Positions 1 through 7,036 are shown, numbered from the stretch's first letter. The stretch: DNA of 8,093 nucleotides from Clostridia bacterium (GCA_029067255.1 JAIEEW010000016.1:1-8093); one strand, 5' to 3'. Made by a program: numbers and translations. Notes: generated by a model from the letters alone, not told the origin.

Positions 1-681
1 GGTATACATTTCTTTTCCGTCGTAAGCAAGTACTTCCGCGGAGTTTGTAATCACGACTTCTTTCGCGCCCCATTCTAAAAACATTTTCGCCGCCTGAAAT
101 CTATCCGTCTGTCCGGTGAGTATTTCCGCTTCCGCTGTATCAGTTTTAAGATAATCGATATAAGGCAGTATTTCTTTTTTATCTTTCCAGTCTTCGAAAT
201 ACATTTCTCCTGTCTGCCTGTTCGCATGGCGCAGCAAAGCCTGCACGTCTACCGCTACTTTTCCTTTTTTGGAAAGATCTTTTATAAGTTGTCCGTCAAA
301 ATCTCCGAAAATCAATCCCGCGAGATGATATACGTCGCAATCCACGTCGGGGATATCCGCCAAAGTAAACGGATCTCCCTGACCTATACAAGTACAAGTG
401 CGGCGTTCCTTATCCGCAGTATGATATTTGTTTCTTATCGACGTAGATTCCTTGCTGGGAATATAAAAAATATCTTCCTTGTCAATAACGAAAGTGTTCA
501 GCCTATCTTTATCTTCCGGGGCGACTTTCGTTACGACTCCGACTTTATATCCGCCAGCGTACGCCGATGCGGAAGAATATATTACCGCTCCGCCTACTTC
601 TATGATCTGATGATCGAGATAATCGATATTGTAATCCAAAGATATATGACCTATCGTCAAAGTATCGTAATGTTTTTTCAT
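1..681 (-). CDS. PfkB-family (ribokinase-like) carbohydrate/nucleoside kinase, C-terminus cut by window edge
   Basis: The gene reads leftward from ATG at 681 and is open to base 1, giving 227 residues with no stop; family members usually run 250-320, so the last part is missing. The fold signature is visible: a beta strand at the N-terminus (LTIGHISLD, residues 8-16), the glycine-rich substrate-lid region VGGAVIYSSASAYAGG (29-44), an acidic D-V-Q-A-L-L-R segment (145-151) in the place of the family D-x-N-x-R motif, and KTDTAEAEILTG (179-190), matching the K-x-N/D-x-x-E-x-x-x-L-x-G motif that helps hold Mg-ATP. The D-T-x-G-A-G-D catalytic/anion-hole motif would lie beyond the edge and cannot be checked. 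Such enzymes phosphorylate sugars or nucleosides with ATP in the cytoplasm; the substrate cannot be read from this sequence. It lies 24 bp downstream of the giant membrane protein gene and is probably in its operon. Confidence 0.88.
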   Translation of the reverse strand, partial: MKKHYDTLTIGHISLDYNIDYLDHQIIEVGGAVIYSSASAYAGGYKVGVVTKVAPEDKDRLNTFVIDKEDIFYIPSKESTSIRNKYHTADKERRTCTCIGQGDPFTLADIPDVDCDVYHLAGLIFGDFDGQLIKDLSKKGKVAVDVQALLRHANRQTGEMYFEDWKDKKEILPYIDYLKTDTAEAEILTGQTDRFQAAKMFLEWGAKEVVITNSAEVLAYDGKEMYT

Positions 682-688
682 ATCAACG

Positions 689-695
689 CTCCTTT
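689..695 (-). promoter_or_regulatory. Ribosome binding site of the PfkB kinase gene
   Basis: On the minus strand the sequence reads AAAGGAG, 7 nt before the ATG at 681. This fixes the start codon and supports translation of the kinase as the second gene of a bicistronic message, since the 24 bp between the two genes hold no terminator-like hairpin. Confidence 0.8.
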
Positions 696-705
696 TGTTT
701 TATCG

Positions 706-3700
706 TTAATTATTAATACTGAAAGACAGCGCGCCTGTTCCGACTACTACGCCGTCGCTCTTTCCGTTTACTGCAGATATCGGCATTACCTGAGCAGTCC
801 CGCCGTTCGCGCTACTTTTGATTTGCAACAGTCTTCCCAAAGTAATATCGCTGCCTACCGGATTGTTTATAATGACCGTATTCATGAGTTGGTCTTTAAC
901 TTTGCCAAGATTGCCCGCGTCGGTAAATCCTGCCGCTCCGTCGGCGTTCGCATTCATAAGCGCGCAAAGCGTATCCATCTGAGAATTTGTAAGCGAATTG
1001 TACGCAATTCTCGCTCCGTTGTCAGCGTCGTCAATATCCACAAATACTGTAATATACATATACTCGGGCAGAATAGACATTTTCCTGCCTATCGCGGACT
1101 GCATCTTTGCCGAGAACGTAAACAACAACCAGTCTTTATCAGACGAAAGTCTTAATGCGGAAGAATTGCTGTCGCCCGCGCATATTATAGCCGACTGCGC
1201 AAGCGCTAGCGCTCCGCTATCCGACGCTCCGCTCATACCCAAACTTGTTTTGAGAGCGTTGACGTCTATCTTCGAACTGATATTTCCGTCGCCTACAAAT
1301 CCCCTTATGCCGTCTGCAGACGCGTAGACGTTGAAGTTGGACTCCTGCGCTGCAATCGCAGTAACCGTAACGTTTTTACTCTCGCCGGTATAACCTTGCA
1401 ATTCAAGTCCCGCAAAAAGCGATTCCAGCGTATCTTTAAGACCTTGCGCGTTTATTTGAGTTTGAGCGACGTTTGCCGCGTTGACTTTGTTCGCAGCGAT
1501 TTCATAAATGCCGTCCATTATCATTATTCCTTTTCCGTCTTTGACAGCAAATTGCAGATCCATATTGTCTGTCAAAGGTTTCATGGAATTCTTAACGCTG
1601 TCCGAACAACTCTTGTTGGCTTGTTCAAGATCGGACGCGCCTGTCGGAGTATCGCTTCCGCTCGGATTTATTTTGCTTCTTACCGTATCTATCGCTTTCG
1701 CTTCATCTTCATTGAGATCGTTGAAAACTATACTCGTGCACGTTTCGTCGCTCTTCATCAAAGACTTGTCGGTTTTTACTATCATTGCGATATCGACTGG
1801 CAAAAGTTGAGCGTACTTGCTATCTGACGTCTTGACTTTGCTCTTATAAACGATAGCCATCTCTTGCTCGCTAACGATGTAAAGTCCGAGCATTTGAGTA
1901 TCTTCGTAACCCTGAGCGGTAATGTTGACGCTTTTTTCAAGGAAATTGAGCAATTCTCCCTGTTCCATTATCGGGCGAAGATTATCCAAAGTCTTTTCGC
2001 TTCCGTCTGCAAAATCGGAAGTAAGTTTTACTCCGTCAATAGCCGTCGCGTAATTTCCTACTTTATCGCCGATATTCGTAAGCACGGCATTCAAGTTGCT
2101 CGAGTCAAGTTTACTTTCGTCTCTCAACGCGTACTTCTCGTTTATTTCGTCGACTGCCCTTGCAGCGTCGGTCTTGTTGCTCTCTTTAAGAGAAATCTCA
2201 ACCGAGTCGATATTCATTTTGTCCGGCATATTATTGATCTTACATATTGCGTTGCGGAAATTTATCTCGCTGGGTTTGCCTTCCGCGCCTTTTTCTCTCG
2301 CGTCGTCGCCGTATATAGAATTAAGCGCTATCTCATATACCGTTTGATCCAATCTGAATCCGCCGTTATTTACGAACGTAACCGTAAACACGTTGTTGTG
2401 GATCCTGTCTTTGAATCCCTGTTCAACAACGTTTCCGTCGCCGTCTTTTTTACCGTTGAGTTTCTCTTCTATATTCGCTATTATCTCAGTCAGAGAAGTT
2501 TTCTTTGTCGGCTCGGTAGGCGGTTGCGGACTTTCAGGAGTATCTGGAGTTTCGGTGTTGTCCGGCGTTTCAGGATTAGCGGGAGCGGCGGCTTTGCCGT
2601 TCACTCTGTCGATAAGCATAAGCAAAAGTTGAAGATCTTGCAATGTATCGTTGTTTCCGCCTTCTTCCCTGTTGTAAGCGAGATTGTTTACGTCCATTCT
2701 GAAAACCTGCATATCGCTTCTCTTTCCATCGACAATTTTACCGAGATCGATCTTAATTCCGATATACATGTATTCGGGTAAAAGCGAAGTTGCGTTTGCG
2801 TTGTTGATAGCGCCCTTTCCTTTGATTATCAATTCAAGATAATCGTCGCCGACCGCCGAGTAATTGTTGGCGTATACGATTTGAACGTCCGTCATAAACG
2901 TAAGCGTCTGCGAGAAATTGACTTGCGATCCTATGAGATAAGCGGTTTCTTCAAGAGAAAATACCGGATTAAATCTGCGAATGATTTCTTCCTTTATTCT
3001 TTCCTTTTCTATCTCGTCGTCGCCCGCGACCGACATGTCAGTGATATTATTTCTGGATTTCAGACCCGATACGGTCATTCCCGTTTCTGGATTTATTGTA
3101 TCGTCAAGTCTGATTTTCGACATTTCAAAGTTATCTCCGCCGATGTTTGTCATCGCTTCAAGCAAAGTATTGTTGCGAGACGATTCCAAAAGCGTCTGCC
3201 TGTACGAATCGCTTATAAAGAATTTCTCATACAACTGATTGACGAAGTCGTCCATATTGTCCGTCGGCGTAAACCCGTCGTTTTCTTCGTCGTATACAAA
3301 GGTATAGAGATGTTTGAGCATATTTCTGATTTCCTGCGGAGTAAAATAATGCTCTCCTTCTTCAAGATCGCCGTTTATAAGAGAAGTCCCGCTAATGATT
3401 TCATAAAGAGCGGGCAAATACGCCTTGTCTGTATCGAAAAGAATATCGTAACCGATTTTTTCCTTGACTTGCGCAAGTCCCTGTTTGATACCGTTGTCTA
3501 CCTGCGAGCATATGGAATCGTAACTCAGCGAAGACACGTCCATATTGAAAGACGTCGCAAGCGAAGTAAGCGTTTGCAAATGATTTTGAGAATTTTCCAC
3601 GCCGACTTTATTTATTTCCACGCTTGTCGGCTGTAAATTATTAAGGTCTATTATTGCGGTAGCGAAAATGCTCTCCGGAATAAGTTGACGGATAAGTTGA

Positions 3701-5397
3701 GCCATAGTATTGTCTCCGTTTATCCCAAGCATCTGCGCTACGTCAACTTCTATATCTATACTCAAGTCGCCCTTTCCGCTAGAAGACATATTTATTATTT
3801 TTGCTTTGATATTGCCAAGCATTTCACGCTCGTTGACGTAAGACGAAAGCATGTGCGACAGCGCTTGATAACTTGCTCCGACTTTTACGTTCTTATCAAC
3901 GTATTCGCCCGAATAGTCTATCGATTTGAGATTTATACTATTGAGAATATTCTCTCCTTGCGCAAAGTCCATAACGTCGGCAATCGTATTGTCTTCGCCT
4001 ATTTTGCCGTCAGAATTGTCTATACCGTATTTCGCGCTGATTTCTCCGATAAAAGTTTTTGTATCGTTAAGTTTGACTTCCTGCGTAAAAGCGTCGAAAC
4101 CGAGCGATTGAGCGTTGGGAAGTTTGATGTCCCTTATCATAGTAAGAAAAGCCTGTTCGCTTACGTCGACTTTCAAAGTCTTCATAAGCGTTTCGATAGG
4201 ATAAAGTTCCATACTGCCCGTCGTAACAAAAGACAGCGGTATCACATCCTGCGCTTTCTCGATAGTATCAACGACTTTTGAATTCACGTCGACGAGAATT
4301 TGCGAAAGCGACGTTCCGCTGCCCGTCTTTTTGAGAATAACGTCGGCGATACGAATGATTTTTTCCACGTTGACTTCGCTCATTTTGTTTATCGACGCCT
4401 GAATGGCGCGCGTTCTGTCGCACGGATAAACTACTACCGAAGCAAAAATATTTTTGGGCATAAGGCTTTGCACGATAGAAAGCGAAGAATTCTTCTTTGC
4501 AAGCGCGGAAACAAGATTTTTAAGTTTGACGTTGAGCGTGATTTTAAGTCCCACGCTTTCAGGAACGCTGACGTCGCCGGAAATTATGATCTGTTTAATT
4601 TCAAAAACGTCGCTCAACTCGCAACCCAGCGACGCTTCCATTTCTTTTATCGCAGGGAAAAATTCTCCAATACCTTTCAACATCTCGTCAACGAAAGCGG
4701 CGAGTTGTTTGTCGGAAATTTCCAAAATATTTTTAGACCCGTCGTAATCGGCTAGCGAAGAAAAATCAAACTCTATTTCTTTAAGAAGATCGTCAAGCGC
4801 GGAATTGCCAGTACTTTCCTGCGGCGGCTGTTCTTGCCCGTCGTCTTCCGTCGGCAAATTCTCGTCGGAAAGCATTTCTCTGCTTTCCACGCGCCTGCCG
4901 TCTTTATATTCGTAAACGTAAACAAAATCGTATCCGTAAGTCCCTTGCGTAGTTATCGTAACGTCGCCGACCGATTCTTGCGGCGACTGTTCCGACTCTT
5001 CTCCGTCTTCGCCCCCTAGAACTTTGCTCAAAATCTTCATGACGTCAAGTTCATAACTTTCCGCCAGATACATTTTGTTTTTAATATTAGAATAAAAATC
5101 CGTAAGATCATCGTCGCCGTAAGCGTTGGTAACAATGTCTTTTTCGTCGCTTTTCCTTACCCCTTTGAAAAGCGAGAACACTTCTTTGAAAGGCACTTGC
5201 GCTTCGTTGCCTATATTTTCATTCCAAACGTTTTCGGCGATTTTATAACTGCCGACCGTCGTTCCTACTACTATGCCTACGAAAAGCAATACGAACACCG
5301 TAGCGAGAATTTTCCCCACAAATTTCCTGCTACGATTCTTTTTTATTGCTTTTTCGTCTTTTTCGGCGACTAACTTTCTTATTTCTTTCCTAGCCAT
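706..5397 (-). CDS. Giant single-pass membrane-anchored repeat protein, family not recognised
   Basis: This is a 1563-residue protein that I cannot assign to a named family. Residues 1-29 are strongly basic (MARKEIRKLV..., KKNRSRK), 30-50 form one hydrophobic helix (ILATVFVLLFVGIVVG), and the rest is hydrophilic, which predicts an N-in/C-out signal anchor with about 1500 residues outside the membrane. There is no LPXTG sorting motif, lipobox or recognisable enzyme motif. The outer part contains five divergent copies of one unit. Each starts near a Y-E-I/L-like motif (tyrosines 115, 399, 665, 1021, 1298) and ends with an L-x-P strand module (SLMPKNIFAS 311-320, QLIPESIFAT 571-580, SLLPEYMYIG 871-880, QLLPVDIAMI 1197-1206, SILPEYMYIT 1441-1450). 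Low-complexity acidic or Pro/Thr linkers lie at 128-145, 180-200, 936-967 and 1244-1256. The frame is intact throughout. The start is the ATG at 5397, just after AGGTGG; the next Met is residue 109, past the anchor. Its exported, beta-rich, repeating form suggests a cell-envelope role; that role is inferred, not shown. Confidence 0.9.
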   Translation of the reverse strand: MARKEIRKLVAEKDEKAIKKNRSRKFVGKILATVFVLLFVGIVVGTTVGSYKIAENVWNENIGNEAQVPFKEVFSLFKGVRKSDEKDIVTNAYGDDDLTDFYSNIKNKMYLAESYELDVMKILSKVLGGEDGEESEQSPQESVGDVTITTQGTYGYDFVYVYEYKDGRRVESREMLSDENLPTEDDGQEQPPQESTGNSALDDLLKEIEFDFSSLADYDGSKNILEISDKQLAAFVDEMLKGIGEFFPAIKEMEASLGCELSDVFEIKQIIISGDVSVPESVGLKITLNVKLKNLVSALAKKNSSLSIVQSLMPKNIFASVVVYPCDRTRAIQASINKMSEVNVEKIIRIADVILKKTGSGTSLSQILVDVNSKVVDTIEKAQDVIPLSFVTTGSMELYPIETLMKTLKVDVSEQAFLTMIRDIKLPNAQSLGFDAFTQEVKLNDTKTFIGEISAKYGIDNSDGKIGEDNTIADVMDFAQGENILNSINLKSIDYSGEYVDKNVKVGASYQALSHMLSSYVNEREMLGNIKAKIINMSSSGKGDLSIDIEVDVAQMLGINGDNTMAQLIRQLIPESIFATAIIDLNNLQPTSVEINKVGVENSQNHLQTLTSLATSFNMDVSSLSYDSICSQVDNGIKQGLAQVKEKIGYDILFDTDKAYLPALYEIISGTSLINGDLEEGEHYFTPQEIRNMLKHLYTFVYDEENDGFTPTDNMDDFVNQLYEKFFISDSYRQTLLESSRNNTLLEAMTNIGGDNFEMSKIRLDDTINPETGMTVSGLKSRNNITDMSVAGDDEIEKERIKEEIIRRFNPVFSLEETAYLIGSQVNFSQTLTFMTDVQIVYANNYSAVGDDYLELIIKGKGAINNANATSLLPEYMYIGIKIDLGKIVDGKRSDMQVFRMDVNNLAYNREEGGNNDTLQDLQLLLMLIDRVNGKAAAPANPETPDNTETPDTPESPQPPTEPTKKTSLTEIIANIEEKLNGKKDGDGNVVEQGFKDRIHNNVFTVTFVNNGGFRLDQTVYEIALNSIYGDDAREKGAEGKPSEINFRNAICKINNMPDKMNIDSVEISLKESNKTDAARAVDEINEKYALRDESKLDSSNLNAVLTNIGDKVGNYATAIDGVKLTSDFADGSEKTLDNLRPIMEQGELLNFLEKSVNITAQGYEDTQMLGLYIVSEQEMAIVYKSKVKTSDSKYAQLLPVDIAMIVKTDKSLMKSDETCTSIVFNDLNEDEAKAIDTVRSKINPSGSDTPTGASDLEQANKSCSDSVKNSMKPLTDNMDLQFAVKDGKGIMIMDGIYEIAANKVNAANVAQTQINAQGLKDTLESLFAGLELQGYTGESKNVTVTAIAAQESNFNVYASADGIRGFVGDGNISSKIDVNALKTSLGMSGASDSGALALAQSAIICAGDSNSSALRLSSDKDWLLFTFSAKMQSAIGRKMSILPEYMYITVFVDIDDADNGARIAYNSLTNSQMDTLCALMNANADGAAGFTDAGNLGKVKDQLMNTVIINNPVGSDITLGRLLQIKSSANGGTAQVMPISAVNGKSDGVVVGTGALSFSINN
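928..1560 (-). repeat. Giant protein repeat unit 5 (residues about 1280-1490)
   Basis: It opens with DGIYEIAANKVN (1296-1307), preceded by LQFAVKDGKG. The second half has helix ALALAQSA, strands of the AIICAG and WLLFTFSAK type, turn SILP (1441-1444), strand YMYITVFVDI, strand ARIAYNSL and helix SQMDTLCALMN. The seven residues LPEYMYI are identical to unit 3. A 70-residue tail rich in Gly, Asn and Ser ends the protein. Confidence 0.7.
1666..2385 (-). repeat. Giant protein repeat unit 4 (residues about 1005-1244)
   Basis: It opens with TVYEIALNSIYG (1019-1030), preceded by strand VFTVTFVNNGGF. It shares L-T-N-I-G (1106-1110) with unit 3 and then shows helix ELLNFLEKSVNI, strands MLGLYIVS and MAIVYKSKV, turn QLLP (1197-1200), strand DIAMIVKTD, strand TSIVFNDL and helix DEAKAIDTVRS. 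The post-proline strand is the least conserved of the five. Confidence 0.65.
2497..2592 (-). other. Pro/Thr/Glu-rich linker within the giant protein (residues 936-967)
   Basis: The stretch is almost entirely A, P, E, T, D and S, with repeated E-T-P-D/D-T-P-E steps, for example NPETPDNTETPDTPESPQPP. Such segments are usually extended and flexible. It separates repeat units 1-3 from units 4-5, as if the exported part were two rigid blocks joined by a tether. Confidence 0.8.
2596..3450 (-). repeat. Giant protein repeat unit 3 (residues about 650-934)
   Basis: It opens with ALYEIISGTSL (663-673). A helical stretch of about 80 residues and LLEAMTNIGG (745-754) lead to the conserved half: helix EETAYLIGS, strands TFMTDVQIVY and YLELIIKGKG, turn SLLP (871-874), strand YMYIGIKIDL, strand DMQVFRMDV, helix LQDLQLLLMLIDRV. 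A Pro/Thr-rich linker follows it. Confidence 0.7.
3478..4236 (-). repeat. Giant protein repeat unit 2 (residues about 388-640)
   Basis: It opens with ELYPIETLMK (397-406), the most divergent form of the Y-E-I motif. Its second half matches unit 1 in order: helix YQALSHMLSS (510-519), strands GNIKAKIINM and DLSIDIEVDV, turn QLIP (571-574), strand SIFATAIIDL, strand TSVEINKV, then a helix (603-617). IFAS/IFAT after the proline is shared with unit 1. Confidence 0.7.
4258..5097 (-). repeat. Giant protein repeat unit 1 (residues about 101-380)
   Basis: The unit opens with SYELDVMKIL (114-123), then carries an insertion: a predicted beta hairpin (146-176) flanked by two acidic linkers that both contain P-Q-E-S. 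The conserved second half follows: helix QLAAFVDEML (231-240), strands EIKQIIISGDV and GLKITLNVKL, turn SLMP (311-314), strand NIFASVVVYP, strand AIQASINKM, helix VEKIIRIADVIL. Unit borders are approximate. Confidence 0.7.
5248..5319 (-). other. Transmembrane signal-anchor segment of the giant protein
   Basis: Codons 27-50 encode a run of hydrophobic residues following about ten Lys/Arg in the first 29. By the positive-inside rule the N-terminus stays in the cytoplasm and the long C-terminal part is exported. No signal-peptidase A-x-A site is obvious directly after the helix (GTTVGSYKIAENVW), so retention as an anchor is more likely than cleavage. Confidence 0.85.
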
Positions 5398-5400
5398 ATT

Positions 5401-5406
5401 CCACCT
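5401..5406 (-). promoter_or_regulatory. Ribosome binding site of the giant-protein gene
   Basis: The minus strand reads AGGTGG, one mismatch from AGGAGG, only 3 nt before the ATG at 5397. The spacing is short, but it is the only purine-rich site near any start of this frame, and it supports the first ATG. Confidence 0.55.
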
Positions 5407-5412
5407 AGAATA

Positions 5413-5441
5413 ATTATACCACCATTATTTTACTTTGTACA
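5413..5441 (-). promoter_or_regulatory. Possible proximal promoter of the giant-protein gene
   Basis: On the minus strand TGTACA (5441-5436) is followed after 17 bp by a consensus TATAAT (5418-5413). Transcription would begin near 5406, leaving a leader of about 9 nt that starts at the ribosome binding site, so the distal promoter may be the functional one. Confidence 0.4.
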
Positions 5442-5453
5442 TATAATATTTAT

Positions 5454-5482
5454 ATAATATAAGTTATAATACCGAATTGCAA
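5454..5482 (-). promoter_or_regulatory. Possible distal promoter of the giant-protein gene
   Basis: On the minus strand TTGCAA (5482-5477) is followed after 17 bp by TATTAT (5459-5454). The predicted start near 5447 gives a leader of about 50 nt including the ribosome binding site, a more usual arrangement than the proximal site. The region is very AT-rich, so chance matches are likely. Confidence 0.45.
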
Positions 5483-5575
5483 CCTTTTTTACGGTTTTTT
5501 TGCTGTAAATTTTTGCAAACGCCGTAATTTTTAACGCAGAAAATTCTTCGCTTTGTCGCAATAAGCGCAAAAGTA

Positions 5576-5604
5576 TTGCAAAAATTTCGCAATTGATATA
5601 TAAT
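5576..5604 (+). promoter_or_regulatory. Promoter of the ktrB-ktrA operon
   Basis: TTGCAA (5576-5581) and a perfect TATAAT (5599-5604) are separated by 17 bp. Initiation would fall near 5611, about 13 nt before the ktrB ATG. No Shine-Dalgarno sequence occurs between this point and the ATG, so the message would be nearly leaderless. Confidence 0.6.
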
Positions 5605-5623
5605 AATTAAGTCTTCAAAATAT

Positions 5624-7024
5624 ATGAGAGAACAAATTCATTTGAGCGAGTCCATACTTACTCGCTCGAAAAAAAATAAAATATTCAAGCATATCACAAC
5701 CGCAAGACTCTTGTTGTTGAGTTTCTTTATACTCATACTAGTGGGAACGCTGCTGTTGATGCTTCCTTTCTCTACCAAAAGCGGAGAAAGCGTAAGTTTT
5801 ATGGACGCGCTGTTCACCGCTACTTCCGCGACGTGCGTCGTCGGACTTGTCGTTACTCCGACAGCGGCGACTTTTTCCGTATTCGGACAAATAGTTATCC
5901 TATTACTTATTCAAATAGGCGGTCTGGGCTTCATGACCATAACATCGTTTTTCTATTCGATGTTGGGCAGAAAACTGACATTGAGAAGAAGACTGAGCAT
6001 GAGCGAAGAAATGCCGCAAACTAGTATGGAAAGACTAAAATCGATAGCGATAAAAATCGTTCTGCTCGCTATTGGGACGGAACTTTTGGGCGTGGTCTTC
6101 CTTACTGCGGGTTTTTGCATATCAGGATTTTCTTTCGGAAAATCGCTTTGGTACGGAATTTTCCACAGCATTTCCGCTTTCTGTAACGCCGGATTCGATA
6201 TAGTAAGCCTTACCGGCGTATCTTTGATGGACTTCAACGACAATTATCTTATACTTATGACTCTCTCGCTTTTGATAAGCGTAGGCGGTCTGGGATTTAT
6301 CGTTCTTATAGATATATCCGAACATAAGCGTTTTTCAAAATGGTCGTTGCATACGAAAATTGTCATAGTGATGACTTTGATACTTATATTCGGCGGCGCG
6401 TTCATGTTCTGGATTGCGGAAAAAAACAATCCCGATACGATAGGTAATATGTCATTGTTGGGACAGTGGGTAAACTGCTATTTCCACTCAATCTCCTGCC
6501 GCACCGCCGGATTTGCAAGTTTCGACATGGCGAAGATGTCCGACCTTTCCGCGGCTGTTTCGATGATACTAATGTTTATAGGTGTAGCGCCCGGCTCGAC
6601 CGGCGGCGGTATAAAAGTAACTACTCTTTACATTCTTTTCGCTCACGTCGTTGCTACGCTTCAACAAAAGAAAGAGTACGTCGTCGATAAAAAAGCGATA
6701 GGCTCGAATACGCTTGCAAAAGCGATAAGCACTCTTTTGCTTGCGGTAGGCGTACTTTCCATAAGCACGATAATTATACTGATTGCGGAAAATAACCGCG
6801 AACAAACCACGCTGACGACTTTGATTTTCGAACAGATAAGCGCGTACGCGACCTGCGGACTTACGATGGGTATTACCCCGTCGCTGTCGATAGTAAGCAA
6901 ACTCGTAATAATCGTAGATATGTATCTCGGACGTATAGGAGCGTTTACCTTCTTTATGTCCTTTGCAAAATCTCGCAAACAAATCTCGAAGATCAAATAT
7001 CCCGAGGCAAGTATAAACGTATAA
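5624..7024 (+). CDS. ktrB: KtrB/TrkH-family potassium uptake membrane subunit
   Basis: This is the membrane subunit of a Ktr-type K+ (Na+-coupled in studied members) uptake system. Its 466 residues fit KtrB (about 450) rather than longer TrkH. The four membrane-pore-membrane repeats of the superfamily are visible through their filter loops: ATSATCVVGL (66-75), SAFCNAGF (184-191), SCRTAGFAS (291-299) and YATCGLTMG (408-416), with the expected filter glycines G74, G190, G296 and G412. The glycine-rich gate loop APGSTGGGIK (322-331) sits in the middle of the third repeat, and GRIGAFTF (436-443) carries the conserved Arg of the last helix. The N-terminus (LLLLSFFILILVGTLLLMLP) is the typical first helix. 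The ATG at 5624 was chosen although no ribosome binding site precedes it, because it is the first Met and leaves the usual short cytoplasmic tail. ktrA follows 25 bp later. Confidence 0.96.
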   Translation: MREQIHLSESILTRSKKNKIFKHITTARLLLLSFFILILVGTLLLMLPFSTKSGESVSFMDALFTATSATCVVGLVVTPTAATFSVFGQIVILLLIQIGGLGFMTITSFFYSMLGRKLTLRRRLSMSEEMPQTSMERLKSIAIKIVLLAIGTELLGVVFLTAGFCISGFSFGKSLWYGIFHSISAFCNAGFDIVSLTGVSLMDFNDNYLILMTLSLLISVGGLGFIVLIDISEHKRFSKWSLHTKIVIVMTLILIFGGAFMFWIAEKNNPDTIGNMSLLGQWVNCYFHSISCRTAGFASFDMAKMSDLSAAVSMILMFIGVAPGSTGGGIKVTTLYILFAHVVATLQQKKEYVVDKKAIGSNTLAKAISTLLLAVGVLSISTIIILIAENNREQTTLTTLIFEQISAYATCGLTMGITPSLSIVSKLVIIVDMYLGRIGAFTFFMSFAKSRKQISKIKYPEASINV

Positions 7025-7036
7025 ACTATCCGATAC

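Larger units (their letters stand above)
5398..5623. other. AT-rich divergent intergenic region between the giant-protein gene and ktrB
   Basis: These 226 bp separate two divergent start codons and contain promoters for both directions. There is no credible small gene. T-rich runs, the inverted pair TTACGG (5489-5494)/CCGTAA (5522-5527) and several GCAA-containing words are present between the promoters. I see no ydaO-type c-di-AMP riboswitch or T-box. Confidence 0.75.

Noticed and set aside
226..1155. A 309-codon plus-strand open frame, and other long plus-strand frames at 1864-2781, 2881-3636 and 3685-4281
   Set aside because: They lie antisense to the kinase and giant-protein genes, their translations are rich in Arg, Tyr, His and Phe with no recognisable domain, and the first crosses the junction between two real genes. 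They are shadows of the minus-strand coding sequence.
706..5397. Giant protein as a sortase-anchored adhesin, S-layer protein or phage tail-fibre/tape-measure protein
   Set aside because: There is no LPXTG, SLH or choline-binding repeat, the C-terminus is plain, the N-terminus is a single anchor helix, and no phage genes are nearby.
5489..5527. TTACGG/CCGTAA inverted repeat as an intrinsic terminator
   Set aside because: The stem is 6 bp with a 27-nt T-rich loop, and no gene on either strand ends here, because both neighbours start at this region.
5398..5623. A c-di-AMP (ydaO/yuaA-type) riboswitch upstream of ktrB
   Set aside because: Such a riboswitch is common before ktr genes, but its long GC-containing conserved core is not visible and the predicted promoter leaves only about 13 nt of leader.
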